A stretch of 64,000 nt of DNA from Microbacterium maritypicum MF109 (GTDB lineage Bacteria > Actinomycetota > Actinomycetes > Actinomycetales > Microbacteriaceae): NCBI RefSeq assembly GCF_000455825.1, contig NZ_ATAO01000206.1, positions 434,001 through 498,000 of the forward strand. The letters are read 5' to 3'. Below are positions 19,911 to 27,671 of this stretch, in pieces. Position 1 is the first letter of the stretch. Each line of letters begins with the position of its first letter. The notes below the pieces were generated by a model. That model was not told where the DNA came from. It did no database searches and was given only the letters and a program-made list of their open reading frames with translations. A program made the translations under genes and the position numbers.

Positions 19911-20477
19911 GTGGCTGTACTTCCGATTCGCATCATGGGCGACCCCGTCCTGCACTCCCCTGCTTCCCCCGTCGACGAGATCACGGAGGACATCCGCACC
20001 CTCGTGGCCGACATGTTCGAGACGATGGACACGGCGCCTGGAGTCGGCCTCGCCGCTCCGCAGGTGGGCGTTCCCCTGCGGATCTACACCTACGCGTACG
20101 TCGATGACGACGACCAGCCCTGGCGTGGCGTTCTCATCAACCCCGTGCTCTGGATGGTGCCGCTCGAGCCCGGCGACCCGGACCCCGACCTCGAGTCCGA
20201 AGGCTGCCTCTCCTTCCCGGGCGAGCGGTTCCCGCTGCGGCGGTCGGAGCGGGTCCACGTGACGGCGACCGACCTGGAAGGCCAGCCGGTCTCGATCGAC
20301 GTCGACGGCTGGCGCGCACGCATCATGCAGCATGAGTTCGATCATCTCGACGGCATCCTCTACGTCGATCGCCTCTCCGACGGCGATTGGAAGACAGCCC
20401 AGAAGGTCGCCCGCAAGCGCGGTTGGGGCCGCCCGGGATCGAGCTGGATGCCCGGCGTCGACGACCTCGAAGGCTGA
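19911..20477 (+). CDS. def: Peptide deformylase
   Basis: 188-aa zinc or iron metalloenzyme that removes the formyl group from new proteins. All three family motifs are intact: GVGLAAPQVG at 44-53, EGCLS at 97-101 and HEFDH at 141-145. Start codon is GTG 19911. The C-terminal extension of about 30 residues (WGRPGSSWMPGVDD) is usual in actinobacterial enzymes. Confidence 0.96.
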   Translation: MAVLPIRIMGDPVLHSPASPVDEITEDIRTLVADMFETMDTAPGVGLAAPQVGVPLRIYTYAYVDDDDQPWRGVLINPVLWMVPLEPGDPDPDLESEGCLSFPGERFPLRRSERVHVTATDLEGQPVSIDVDGWRARIMQHEFDHLDGILYVDRLSDGDWKTAQKVARKRGWGRPGSSWMPGVDDLEG

Positions 20478-20510
20478 ACCGCTCTCAGCCGAACCACAGG
20501 CTCCTCGAAG

Positions 20511-20540
20511 TTGCATCACAGACTCGCGAACGGCTAGCGT
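20511..20540 (+). promoter_or_regulatory. Putative promoter of the lipoprotein gene
   Basis: A -35-like TTGCAT at 20511-20516 and a -10-like TAGCGT at 20535-20540 are separated by 18 nt. A strong SD (GGAGGGG) precedes the downstream ATG. Position and spacing fit a housekeeping promoter, but the match is moderate. Confidence 0.45.
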
Positions 20541-20597
20541 GTTCGCGGCGGGGGCTTTTCGCATGCCTCCACATCACGCTTCGGAGGGGAACCAATC

Positions 20598-21113
20598 ATG
20601 ATGAAGATGCGCACGCGACGCGCTCTGATGCTCGCAGGATCCGCAGTGGCACTCTCAGTCGCCCTGAGCGGCTGCAGTGCTCTCAACAGCCTTCTCGGCA
20701 GCGGCTCCGGCGACGCCAACCGCGATGAGGAGACCGGCCAGGTCACGGAGAGCGCGAACGTCGGCGTCTTCTCGGTGAAGCTGGGCGACTGCATGCTCGA
20801 CACCGGCTCCGGCATGCTCACGGACGCCAACGTCCTCCCGTGCACCGACCCGCACGACCAGGAGGTGTACTACGAGATCACCATGCCCGACGGCGAGTTC
20901 TCCGACTCCGACGTCGACGCGGCGACGCAGGAGTGCATCGGCGATGCCTACACGACCTTCGTCGGTGTGGCCTACCAGGACTCGGCCCTCGACGTCACCA
21001 CGCTCGTTCCCACCAAGGACTCCTGGGAGCAGAACAACGACCGCGTGATCCAGTGCATCATCTTCGATCCGGCCGGACAGACCACCGGATCGCTGGCCGG
21101 CGCCGCACGCTGA
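20598..21113 (+). CDS. Lipoprotein with Septum-formation-like domain
   Basis: 171-aa secreted lipoprotein. A signal peptide ends in the lipobox LSGC (Cys near residue 26). The mature part carries VKLGDCMLD, VLPCTDPHDQEVYYEI and a third and fourth Cys (QECIGD, IQCIIFD), a pattern like the Septum_form domain of actinobacterial surface proteins. Its role is unknown; it is anchored on the outer face of the membrane. A hairpin terminator lies just downstream. Confidence 0.8.
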   Translation: MMKMRTRRALMLAGSAVALSVALSGCSALNSLLGSGSGDANRDEETGQVTESANVGVFSVKLGDCMLDTGSGMLTDANVLPCTDPHDQEVYYEITMPDGEFSDSDVDAATQECIGDAYTTFVGVAYQDSALDVTTLVPTKDSWEQNNDRVIQCIIFDPAGQTTGSLAGAAR

Positions 21114-21125
21114 CCAACAGCCACC

Positions 21126-21159
21126 AAGGAGGGTCTCGCCAATCGGCGGGGCCCTCCTT
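21126..21159 (+). terminator. Rho-independent-like terminator
   Basis: 15-bp stem (arms 21126-21140 and 21145-21159, starting AAGGAGGG, with two G-U pairs) and an AATC loop, placed 12 bp after the lipoprotein stop and just before the convergent PucR stop. It probably serves both genes. Confidence 0.75.
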
Positions 21160-21173
21160 CGTGCACGCGCGCA

Positions 21174-22592
21174 TCAGTCGTCAGAGGCACGTATCGCGAG
21201 CCAGGCGGCCACCCGATCATCGGGATCGGCGAATGACAGCCCGATCAGGTCTTCGATCCGTCGGATGCGCGCTGCCAGAGTCTGCCGGTGGATCCGCAAC
21301 CGCGTGGCGCTCTCGCCCCAGGCGCCGTTCGTGGCGAGGAACACGCGCAGGGTCTCGATGAGCTCGGTCCGCTGCTCGGCGGCCCTCAGCGGATCGAGAA
21401 GCCGCGCGATCCTCTGCGTCTGGTCCGCATCCAACTGCCCGAGCACGAACGACACCGTCGGGATCGACGAGTAGCGGACGACGCGCTCCCCTCCCGCGCG
21501 AGCCGTCTCGCAGGCTTGACGGGCTTCATCGACACTGCGGGCGAGCGCATCCGTCGTGGCGGGCCGACCGAGCCCGAGATAGAGCGTCGAGGCGAAGGAC
21601 CGCGCCCGATGCGCGATCTCCTCCGCATGTTCCTCGCGCACAACGCCGCGGATCAGACCACGCTGCGCGGCGAAGACATGCTCCGCCCCGAGCTCATCCA
21701 GCCACAGCGCCAGCAGATGCTCCACGTCCACGCCACTGGTGCGCGAGGTCAGGACGAATCCCACCAGACTTCGTTCGTGCACGCCCCAGCGACGCAGGAG
21801 ACGCGTCGCCTCCTCCCCTCCCTCGAGCACGGTCTCCAGCATCATGGATCGGCCGAGACGCTCGAGGTGGCTGCTGTCCCGCGTGCGCATCAGAAGATCG
21901 AGCAGTGCCGCGGCCTGCGAGCTGAGCTCCCTCCCCCGACCCGAGCTGTCGTTGCGGGGTGCGGTGACGAGTTGGGCGGTGATGTCCTGCCCCGGGCCGA
22001 CCGGATGCACCTGGAGCGCGCGATGGCGCACGCGAACCGGGCGCCCCACGGCGACCGCCACGGCGTCGTCGATGTGCAGGCTTCCCGCTCCCGCCGTCGT
22101 GATCACCTCCCCGTGGCGGTCGAGGAGCACCGCCCATCCATCGATCCGATGCGCGAGCTCGGCGATGACCCCCGTGATGCCGCTGCGGCGTGCGGCCAGG
22201 GTCAGCACCCGCATCGCCGAAGTGATCGCTCGGGCCTCGGCTGCCTGGTCGACGGCCAGCAGGGCCGTCAGCATCGGCGTCAGCAGCTCGCGCGACGTTC
22301 CTGCCCCGACGATCGCCGTGATGCCTCCGTCCTCGAGCAGACGTCGGAAAGAGGGCGTGTCCGCATCCGTCACGACGACCACGTCCCGGAGCAGGGCGAC
22401 CCGCTCCGCATCGTCGGCGAGCCGGTCCAGTTGCCAAGCGTCGACGGTGACGAGAGTGGTGAAGAGACTGTCGGTCGGGGCGCCGAACACTTCGAGCGCG
22501 ACGACGGAATTCACATGTCGCGAACTCGGAACGCCCCCGTGCAGCAGCTCCCCTTGGAGGTATCGCGCCACGGAGGCGACATCACGAGCCAT
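21174..22592 (-). CDS. PucR-type transcriptional regulator
   Basis: About 472-aa regulator of the PucR/CdaR class. The N-terminal part (VPSSRHVNSVVALEVFG) resembles the PucR domain, a central GAF-like region follows (VLLDRHGEVITTAG), and the C-terminus is the PucR helix-turn-helix: ETLRVFLATNGAWGESATRL, then RIHRQTLAARIRRIEDLIG. Such proteins sense small metabolites and activate catabolic genes. It is divergent from an alcohol dehydrogenase and a permease, which are its likely targets. ATG 22592 is chosen; an upstream ATG at 22634 would give 14 more residues. SD is weak for both. Confidence 0.85.
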   Translation of the reverse strand: MARDVASVARYLQGELLHGGVPSSRHVNSVVALEVFGAPTDSLFTTLVTVDAWQLDRLADDAERVALLRDVVVVTDADTPSFRRLLEDGGITAIVGAGTSRELLTPMLTALLAVDQAAEARAITSAMRVLTLAARRSGITGVIAELAHRIDGWAVLLDRHGEVITTAGAGSLHIDDAVAVAVGRPVRVRHRALQVHPVGPGQDITAQLVTAPRNDSSGRGRELSSQAAALLDLLMRTRDSSHLERLGRSMMLETVLEGGEEATRLLRRWGVHERSLVGFVLTSRTSGVDVEHLLALWLDELGAEHVFAAQRGLIRGVVREEHAEEIAHRARSFASTLYLGLGRPATTDALARSVDEARQACETARAGGERVVRYSSIPTVSFVLGQLDADQTQRIARLLDPLRAAEQRTELIETLRVFLATNGAWGESATRLRIHRQTLAARIRRIEDLIGLSFADPDDRVAAWLAIRASDD

Positions 22593-22705
22593 CTTCTGAT
22601 CATACAAAGTGTGAACACGCGCTTTGCAATCCACATATTTGTCGGATGCCCGCGGTCCCGCACTCTCCTAGCATCGTCGGCAGCCCCCTCCACCCGAAGG
22701 ATGTC

Positions 22706-23803
22706 ATGAAAGCTGTTGTCTTCCGCGATCCGCAGTCCCCGATCGAGTTCGTCGACGTCGACCTCGCCCCGCCGCGTGCAGGTGAGGTTCGAGTACGCAT
22801 CGCCGCTGCCGGCGTGTGCCACTCCGACCTCCACGTCAAGCGCGGCGAATGGGATGCGGCTGCTCCCCTGGTCATGGGACACGAGGGTTCCGGTGTCGTG
22901 ACCGAACTCGGCGAAGGTGTCACCACACTGGCCGTCGGCGATCACGTCGTCCTGAGCTGGGTGCCCCCGTGCGGTGAGTGCCGCTACTGTCGCGCCGGCC
23001 ACGAGGCACGCTGCCAGAAGGTCGCGACCGTGGTCGCTCCCCTCGGCGTGCTGTTCGACGGCACCTCGCGCCTCAGCCTCGACGGCGAACCGCTGCACCA
23101 CTATCTCGGAGTCTCCTCGTTCGCGGAGGAGGTCGTCGTTCCCGCCTCGGGGGCCGTCAAGGTCCGTGACGACGCGCCGCTCGATGTCATCGCCGTCGTC
23201 GGCTGCGCGGTGGCCACGGGCGTCGGCGCCGTCCTCAACACGGCGGCGGTCGAGCCCGGTTCCACCGTCGTCGTGATCGGCTGCGGCGGCGTCGGCCTCA
23301 ATGTCGTGCAGGGCGCGCGCCTGGCCGGCGCCGAACGCATCATCGCGATCGACGTGCGTCCGGAGAAGACGCAGATGGCGCTGCAGTTCGGCGCGACGGA
23401 TCGCATCGATGCCTCGCTGGGCGACCCCGTCGCCCAGCTGCGCGAACTCATCCCGGACGGCGTGGACTACGCGTTCGACGCGATCGGCCGCACATCGACG
23501 ACCGAGCAGTCGATCCAGATGCTCGGCCTCGGCGGTGCCGCCGTGATCGTCGGCCTCCCTCCCACGGGAGCCCGTGCCTCGTTCGAACCCCTCGTCCTCG
23601 CCGAGGCCGACCAGCGCATCCTGGGATCGAACTACGGCTCCGTGCGTCCCTCGATCGATGTCCCGGCGCTGGTGGACCGCTACATGGACGGCCAGCTCAA
23701 GATCGATCCGCTCATCTCCGGTCGACGTCCGCTCGCCGAGGCCGCTGCGGCGCTCGACGATCTCGAGACCGGCTCCGCGCTCCGCACGCTTCTCATCCCC
23801 TGA
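22706..23803 (+). CDS. Zinc-dependent alcohol dehydrogenase (MDR family)
   Basis: 365-aa medium-chain dehydrogenase. Catalytic zinc ligands C38 and H59-E60 (GVCHSD, MGHEGSG), structural zinc cysteines C89, C92, C95 and C103, and the NAD motif GCGGVGLNVV are all present. It resembles class III-like and mycothiol-type alcohol dehydrogenases, so the substrate could be a primary alcohol or an aldehyde adduct. ATG 22706 has GAAGGA 5 nt upstream. It is followed by an APC permease and divergent from PucR: a small catabolic unit for an imported amine or alcohol, as inference. Confidence 0.9.
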   Translation: MKAVVFRDPQSPIEFVDVDLAPPRAGEVRVRIAAAGVCHSDLHVKRGEWDAAAPLVMGHEGSGVVTELGEGVTTLAVGDHVVLSWVPPCGECRYCRAGHEARCQKVATVVAPLGVLFDGTSRLSLDGEPLHHYLGVSSFAEEVVVPASGAVKVRDDAPLDVIAVVGCAVATGVGAVLNTAAVEPGSTVVVIGCGGVGLNVVQGARLAGAERIIAIDVRPEKTQMALQFGATDRIDASLGDPVAQLRELIPDGVDYAFDAIGRTSTTEQSIQMLGLGGAAVIVGLPPTGARASFEPLVLAEADQRILGSNYGSVRPSIDVPALVDRYMDGQLKIDPLISGRRPLAEAAAALDDLETGSALRTLLIP

Positions 23804-23859
23804 CCGCACGCCACCCGCAGCCTCCACCCCATCCCCGGAAACCCGAATCCAGGAGAACC

Positions 23860-25296
23860 ATGTCAGACACCGTCGTCGCCCCACCCGGCACGCCCACCGA
23901 TGCCGGTCTTCGCACCGGCGTCATGAGCGGACCGGAACTCGCCGCCCAGGCCATCGCGAACATCGCCCCCAGCGCCGTCATCGCGTTCACCGCTGCGGCC
24001 ATCTTCCTCGGTGCCGGCAACGGCACCATCTACGCCTTCGCACTCGCGACCATCGTCATCCTGTGCGTCGGCTACTGCGTTGTCGTGTTCGCCCGCAAGC
24101 ACGCCTCTGCGGGATCGCTCTACACCTATGTCTCCAAGGGGCTCGGTCCGTTCGGCGCATTCCTCGCCGGCGTCACACTGCTGATCGGCTGCTTCGGCAT
24201 CGCTGCGGCTTCACTCAGCGGCTCCGTCAGCTACATGGCGCAGTTCCTCACCATGCTGGGCCTCCCCGCCCAGGGCCTCGGGTGGGACATCGGCCTCGCC
24301 GTCGTCCTCGGCGGCCTGGCGACGCTGTTCACGATCCGCGGGATCCGCCTGTCCGCCCGGGTCTCGCTCGTACTGGAGCTCGTCTCGGTGGGAATCATCC
24401 TCGTTCTCCTGATCGCCGCGCTCGTGTGGGCCGGCCCCGCCGCGTGGGACCCCGCGCAGGTGCTCGCTTCCGGATCGTCGTTCCAGGGGGTCGCGTCCGG
24501 CATGGTCCTCGGCATCCTCGGTTTCGTCGGCTTCTCCTCCGCCGACGCGCTCGGTCGCGAGGCCAAGGAGCCGTACAAGGCCATCCCCCGCGCGATCATG
24601 TGGAGCGCCCTCGGTGTGGGGGTGCTGTACGTGTTCGCCGCGTACACCCAGATCACGGTACTCGGTGACGACCTCGCCACCTCGTCCAGTCCCCTGGAGA
24701 GCATGTCCGCACTGATCGGGATGCCCGGCTGGTTCGCGGCCGTGCTCACGTTCGGTGTCTCCGCGTCGTTCTTCGCCGTGGTCGTCGCTCCGCTCAACGT
24801 GATCGGTCGCATCGTGTACGTGATGGGCAAGGAGGGCGTCGTCGCCGAACGATTCGGACGCACCCACGAGCAGCATCTGACGCCTCACCGCGTCCTGATC
24901 ATCGCCGGCGCTGCAGCCGTGGCGGTGGACATCGTGCTGCTGCTCTCGGGCGCGGCGACCGGCGAGATCCTCGTCTGGGTGAACACCTGGGGCACCTACG
25001 GCTACATGGTCGCCTACGCACTCGTCGCGATCGCCTGTGTCGTCTACACGCAGCGCGCGAAGATGCGCAATGGACTCGTGAAGGTCTGCGCGACGGTCGC
25101 CGTCGTCACCATGGCCTACGTCTTCTTCGCGAACGTCTGGCCGGTGCCGGTCTTCCCCTACAACGTGATCCCCTACGTGTTCCTCGTGACGGTCGCCCTG
25201 GCCCTCACCCGGTACGCCTACCTGGCCCGCCGTCGGCCCGAGGTCATCGCCCGCATCGGCAACACCGAGACGAGCGCGATGGAGGGCGTCGGCTGA
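23860..25296 (+). CDS. APC-family amino acid/amine permease
   Basis: 478-aa transporter with about 12 membrane helices. The family pattern is in the first helix (AQAIANIAPSAVIAFTA) and in the LGFVGFSSADALGREAKEPYKAIPRAI segment of the sixth. It would import an amino acid or polyamine. It lies 56 bp after the alcohol dehydrogenase, probably in the same transcript, with a strong hairpin 16 bp after the stop. Confidence 0.88.
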   Translation: MSDTVVAPPGTPTDAGLRTGVMSGPELAAQAIANIAPSAVIAFTAAAIFLGAGNGTIYAFALATIVILCVGYCVVVFARKHASAGSLYTYVSKGLGPFGAFLAGVTLLIGCFGIAAASLSGSVSYMAQFLTMLGLPAQGLGWDIGLAVVLGGLATLFTIRGIRLSARVSLVLELVSVGIILVLLIAALVWAGPAAWDPAQVLASGSSFQGVASGMVLGILGFVGFSSADALGREAKEPYKAIPRAIMWSALGVGVLYVFAAYTQITVLGDDLATSSSPLESMSALIGMPGWFAAVLTFGVSASFFAVVVAPLNVIGRIVYVMGKEGVVAERFGRTHEQHLTPHRVLIIAGAAAVAVDIVLLLSGAATGEILVWVNTWGTYGYMVAYALVAIACVVYTQRAKMRNGLVKVCATVAVVTMAYVFFANVWPVPVFPYNVIPYVFLVTVALALTRYAYLARRRPEVIARIGNTETSAMEGVG

Positions 25297-25312
25297 TCCG
25301 GCCTCCCTCGGA

Positions 25313-25347
25313 CGAGAAGAGCCCCTTCCGATGAGGGGCTCTTCTCG
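25313..25347 (+). terminator. Terminator of the adh-permease unit
   Basis: Perfect 14-bp stem, arms 25313-25326 (CGAGAAGAGCCCCT) and 25334-25347, with a 7-nt loop. It lies 16 bp after the permease stop codon. Confidence 0.85.
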
Positions 25348-25415
25348 TACCTCGGCTGATCGACGTCCGCTCTTCGACGGTGCCTGCTCGACGGTGCCCG
25401 TTCGGTGCACGGGAA

Positions 25416-25455
25416 AACGAGAGAAGCCCCCTCCGTGGAGGGGGCTTCTCTCGTT
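25416..25455 (-). terminator. Terminator of the tRNA-Asn locus
   Basis: Inverted repeat with arms of about 18 bp (25416-25433 and 25438-25455) directly abutting the CCA end of the tRNA fragment. Read on the minus strand it lies immediately 3' of the tRNA, as expected for a tRNA terminator. Its survival shows that this side is the original chromosome. Confidence 0.8.
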
Positions 25456-25493
25456 GGCTCCCCGGCTTGGACTCGAACCAAGAACCTGCCGTT
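25455..25493 (-). other. 3' fragment of tRNA-Asn: left attachment site of an integrated element
   Basis: Read on the minus strand this is the 3' half of a tRNA: the 3' anticodon-stem strand ACGGC, variable loop AGGTT, T-arm CTTGG-TTCGAGT-CCAAG, acceptor CCGGGGA, G and an encoded CCA. It matches tRNA-Asn(GTT) of actinobacteria. Upstream of the anticodon loop the tRNA is lost: no 5' anticodon strand, D-arm or TCCCCGG acceptor strand is found in the next 100 bp. Such a truncated 3' end is what integration of a tyrosine-recombinase element into a tRNA leaves at one border. The intact gene should lie at the other border, outside the window. Confidence 0.8.
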
Positions 25494-25727
25494 ACTGTAC
25501 CGCATGCTCCGGCCCCGCCAGACAGCGCCACATCCTGAACGAATAGTGACCGGAAAACTCCCGATCAGCCCATAGTTTTATGGAGCTGAACACGTGAGTT
25601 GACCTCAGCCCACGATACGCGTTGTTTCGTGTTGGATCGACATGATTCGGGTTATTTCGCGTGGGTTGAGGGGGTTTTCGGTGAGTAAAAGGTGAGCGCG
25701 ACTGCGCCTGCCCAGGGACCCCGAGAC
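25494..25727. other. Element end without a gene
   Basis: No convincing gene lies in these 234 bp next to the attachment site. The region is less GC-rich than its surroundings and contains short direct repeats (see the repeat entry at 25621). No integrase gene is visible on either strand here, which is unusual because integrases often sit beside the att site. Confidence 0.6.
25621..25665. repeat. Two 15-bp direct repeats near the att site
   Basis: GTTGTTTCGTGTTGG at 25621-25635 and GTTATTTCGCGTGGG at 25651-25665 agree in 12 of 15 positions and lie exactly 30 bp apart. A second small repeat, GGTGAGT/GGTGAGC, follows at 25680-25697. Repeats of this kind beside a tRNA attachment site could be arm-type integrase sites; this is inference. 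Confidence 0.4.
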
Positions 25728-26723
25728 TCAGATCCGGTAGTCGTCGTGGAGGACGACGCGTGCCAGTTCGATCGCTCCACCGGGCATCGCCCAGTAGTGA
25801 AGGCGCCGCGCGGATGCAGCTTTCTGCTCGACGTACGAGCGCCACGCGGAGGCGCCGTCCTCGCGCTCCGGACCCAGCCGATGTGCATCTCGATCTTGCC
25901 GAGTCAGCACTCGCACGCAGGCCCGCGCGATCTTGTCGCGCAGTGCCGGATCGGCGCCCGCCACCTCTTCGACGGATGCCGCGAAGCTCCCCGAGAAGGT
26001 GAACGGTGCGAGGGGCAGCTCGACCTTCTGCTCTGCGGGGATCTGCTCCGCCCACGTCGTGGTGATCCGGTAGTGCATGTCCTCCGACGTGTCGATGAAA
26101 TAGCGGCCAAGCCTCATCGGGAGCTCCGTGGTGCGCTGCTGCTTTCGGGTCTTCGACGCGAGCTGCCGGGCCGTGCTCAGTTCCTTGCTGAGTCCTTCGA
26201 TCTGCTGGCGCGCGGCAGTGAGCTCCATCGCAAGTCCTTCCGCCTGTTGCCTCAGCCGGGCTATCTCCGCGTCGCTCTCCGTGAGTTGCGGTGTGGGTGC
26301 GGGCACCGCTTCCGGCTCCGGAGTCGAGGTGGTGAAGGTGCCACCGACACGTTTCGAGACGTTGGCGACGACCCGAATGCCATCGGCTTCCGTGCGGGCG
26401 GTGAAGATCGGGGCCAAGTCTGCGTCCAGCGCTCCCGTGGGGTACAGACGGGTCGCTCCCCCGTACACGTTCAGGTCGGACCGTCCGAGTTCCTCGAGCC
26501 GTGTGGAGAGCCAGTTCGACGCCTGCTGAGTGACGGCGACCACGTCGGCGCGGTGGCTGATGGCGTCGATGAGCTCGGCGGCCGGCACGTACGGATCGGT
26601 GCGTCCCGCTGGCGTTGTCACGACAACAAGAGGGAAGAGCCGGCGTGGGTCAAGAATCTGCTCCGCCAATGCCTCAGCAGCGTGACGGTCAGCGATGGTC
26701 ACGGGCTTGCCCTTCGTGTTCAT
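25728..26723 (-). CDS. Uncharacterised coiled-coil protein of the element
   Basis: 331-aa protein of unknown function. Residues 1-125 form an alpha/beta-looking domain with the stretch PLVVVTTPAGRTDPYV and later VYGGATRLYPTG; about residues 145-195 are a coiled coil (EIARLRQQAEGLAMELTAAR); the C-terminal 130 residues are globular and Arg-rich. No membrane segment. ATG 26723 is preceded by GGGGAGG at 7 nt, a strong SD; an ATG 24 nt further up is less likely. The VVVTTPAGR...YGGA.R.YP pattern seems familiar from uncharacterised actinobacterial proteins, but I cannot name a family. It lies on the minus strand, behind the 33-aa membrane peptide. Confidence 0.7.
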   Translation of the reverse strand: MNTKGKPVTIADRHAAEALAEQILDPRRLFPLVVVTTPAGRTDPYVPAAELIDAISHRADVVAVTQQASNWLSTRLEELGRSDLNVYGGATRLYPTGALDADLAPIFTARTEADGIRVVANVSKRVGGTFTTSTPEPEAVPAPTPQLTESDAEIARLRQQAEGLAMELTAARQQIEGLSKELSTARQLASKTRKQQRTTELPMRLGRYFIDTSEDMHYRITTTWAEQIPAEQKVELPLAPFTFSGSFAASVEEVAGADPALRDKIARACVRVLTRQDRDAHRLGPEREDGASAWRSYVEQKAASARRLHYWAMPGGAIELARVVLHDDYRI

Positions 26724-26798
26724 GCGCGCCTCCCCTCTGGCGCCCATGATGATATCCGTATTCGCCGACAGCGGTCGTCGACGAGTACGCGCGCGGCC

Positions 26799-26900
26799 TC
26801 AGTGCCCTTGCGCCCACCAGGCGATGGCGAGGGGCCGCCACCACCTCAGCCAGGCAGCGACGATGGCGCCGCCGGCGAGGAATCCGATTGTGAACTTCAT
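26799..26900 (-). CDS. 33-aa single-pass membrane peptide
   Basis: Short reading frame MKFTIGFLAGGAIVAAWLRW and 13 further residues, one hydrophobic helix with a Trp-rich end. Its ATG (26898-26900) is the end of the left arm of a 21-bp inverted repeat whose other arm ends in the methyltransferase ATG. This shared leader is the main reason to believe the peptide is translated. Single-helix peptides of this size can be regulators of membrane proteins or toxins; nothing specific can be said. Confidence 0.5.
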   Translation of the reverse strand: MKFTIGFLAGGAIVAAWLRWWRPLAIAWWAQGH

Positions 26901-26960
26901 GCCCGCCACATACCCGGTCATTCCCCGAGAACGGGAGGCACCGGGTATGTGGCGGGCATG
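26898..26960. promoter_or_regulatory. 21-bp perfect inverted repeat joining two divergent start codons
   Basis: The arms 26898-26918 (CATGCCCGCC then ACATACCCGGT) and 26940-26960 are perfect reverse complements across a 21-nt spacer, which itself holds a small TCCC/GGGA hairpin. Each arm ends in an ATG: the peptide on the minus strand and the methyltransferase on the plus strand. Both genes therefore have identical 18-nt leaders, with GGCGGG close to the ATG. It may be a two-sided promoter/operator or a cruciform. Confidence 0.8.
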
Positions 26961-27671
26961 ACATCTCCCGTTCCCGTTGCAGTCGAGCAGGCGTCGCTGC
27001 GCCGCACGACTCGGCGCCGTCATTTCCGCGACGACATCCGGGATGTCCGCATCGCTCTCGCTGACTCGTACATGGCTGAGCGGACGGGTCGATTCGAGTG
27101 GCGTGCGGAGCGGTATCGCGCTGCGCTCGACGCCATGCAGGAGCTCGGCCTCAACCACAATCAGACTGTCCTCGATATCGGGGCTGGTTGGACGGAGCTT
27201 GATGCGGTCCTCCGCACGGACGGCCGGTGGCGAGGGCGATACATCCCCGTCGACTTCGGCGTCGATGGAACGGACCTGGAGACCTGGACCTCGCCGCGCT
27301 CCGTGGACTTTGCGGTCGCGCTGGAGATCATTGAGCATTTGCGCGATCCATGGCGACTCGTCGACGAGCTGCAGCGAACGGCACCGGCAGTCATCGTCAG
27401 CGTCCCGAATCCGGAGACCACCGACGTGCTCGGCATGGATGACGACCACAAGACGGTGATCCACCGGGCAGAGCTCGAGGATCGAGGATTCGTGGTCTCC
27501 GATCGCACGTTCTACGGCGGCTTCTACTCCGCGGGTCTCCCCGACGCGCTCCTGGCCATCTGGTGTGCGTCGCCCACCAGCGTCACGCATACGCCGCCCG
27601 CGACCCCGATGTACCGCCGTGGGATGATGCCCGCGGATCCCACTCTCACTCCACGAAGGGGAGACCAATGA
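26958..27671 (+). CDS. Class I SAM-dependent methyltransferase
   Basis: 237-aa methyltransferase. Motif I VLDIGAGWTE is at 71-80, the acidic loop VDFGVDGTD follows, then FAVALEIIEHLRDPWRLVDEL, a pattern of small-molecule class I enzymes, and a strand VIVSVPNP. Substrate unknown. ATG 26958 lies inside the divergent inverted repeat. The stop overlaps the start of the ATPase gene (ATGA), so both are co-translated. The first 25 residues are Arg-rich. Confidence 0.8.
   Translation: MTSPVPVAVEQASLRRTTRRRHFRDDIRDVRIALADSYMAERTGRFEWRAERYRAALDAMQELGLNHNQTVLDIGAGWTELDAVLRTDGRWRGRYIPVDFGVDGTDLETWTSPRSVDFAVALEIIEHLRDPWRLVDELQRTAPAVIVSVPNPETTDVLGMDDDHKTVIHRAELEDRGFVVSDRTFYGGFYSAGLPDALLAIWCASPTSVTHTPPATPMYRRGMMPADPTLTPRRGDQ

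Noticed and set aside
25455..25530. A complete tRNA gene at the island border
   Set aside because: No 5' acceptor strand (TCCCCGG), D-arm or 5' anticodon strand is found; the anticodon loop is altered. Only the 3' part is real.
25494..26055. Integrase gene near the att site
   Set aside because: Reading frames here lack the R-H-R-Y pattern of tyrosine recombinases and the Ser motif of large serine recombinases.
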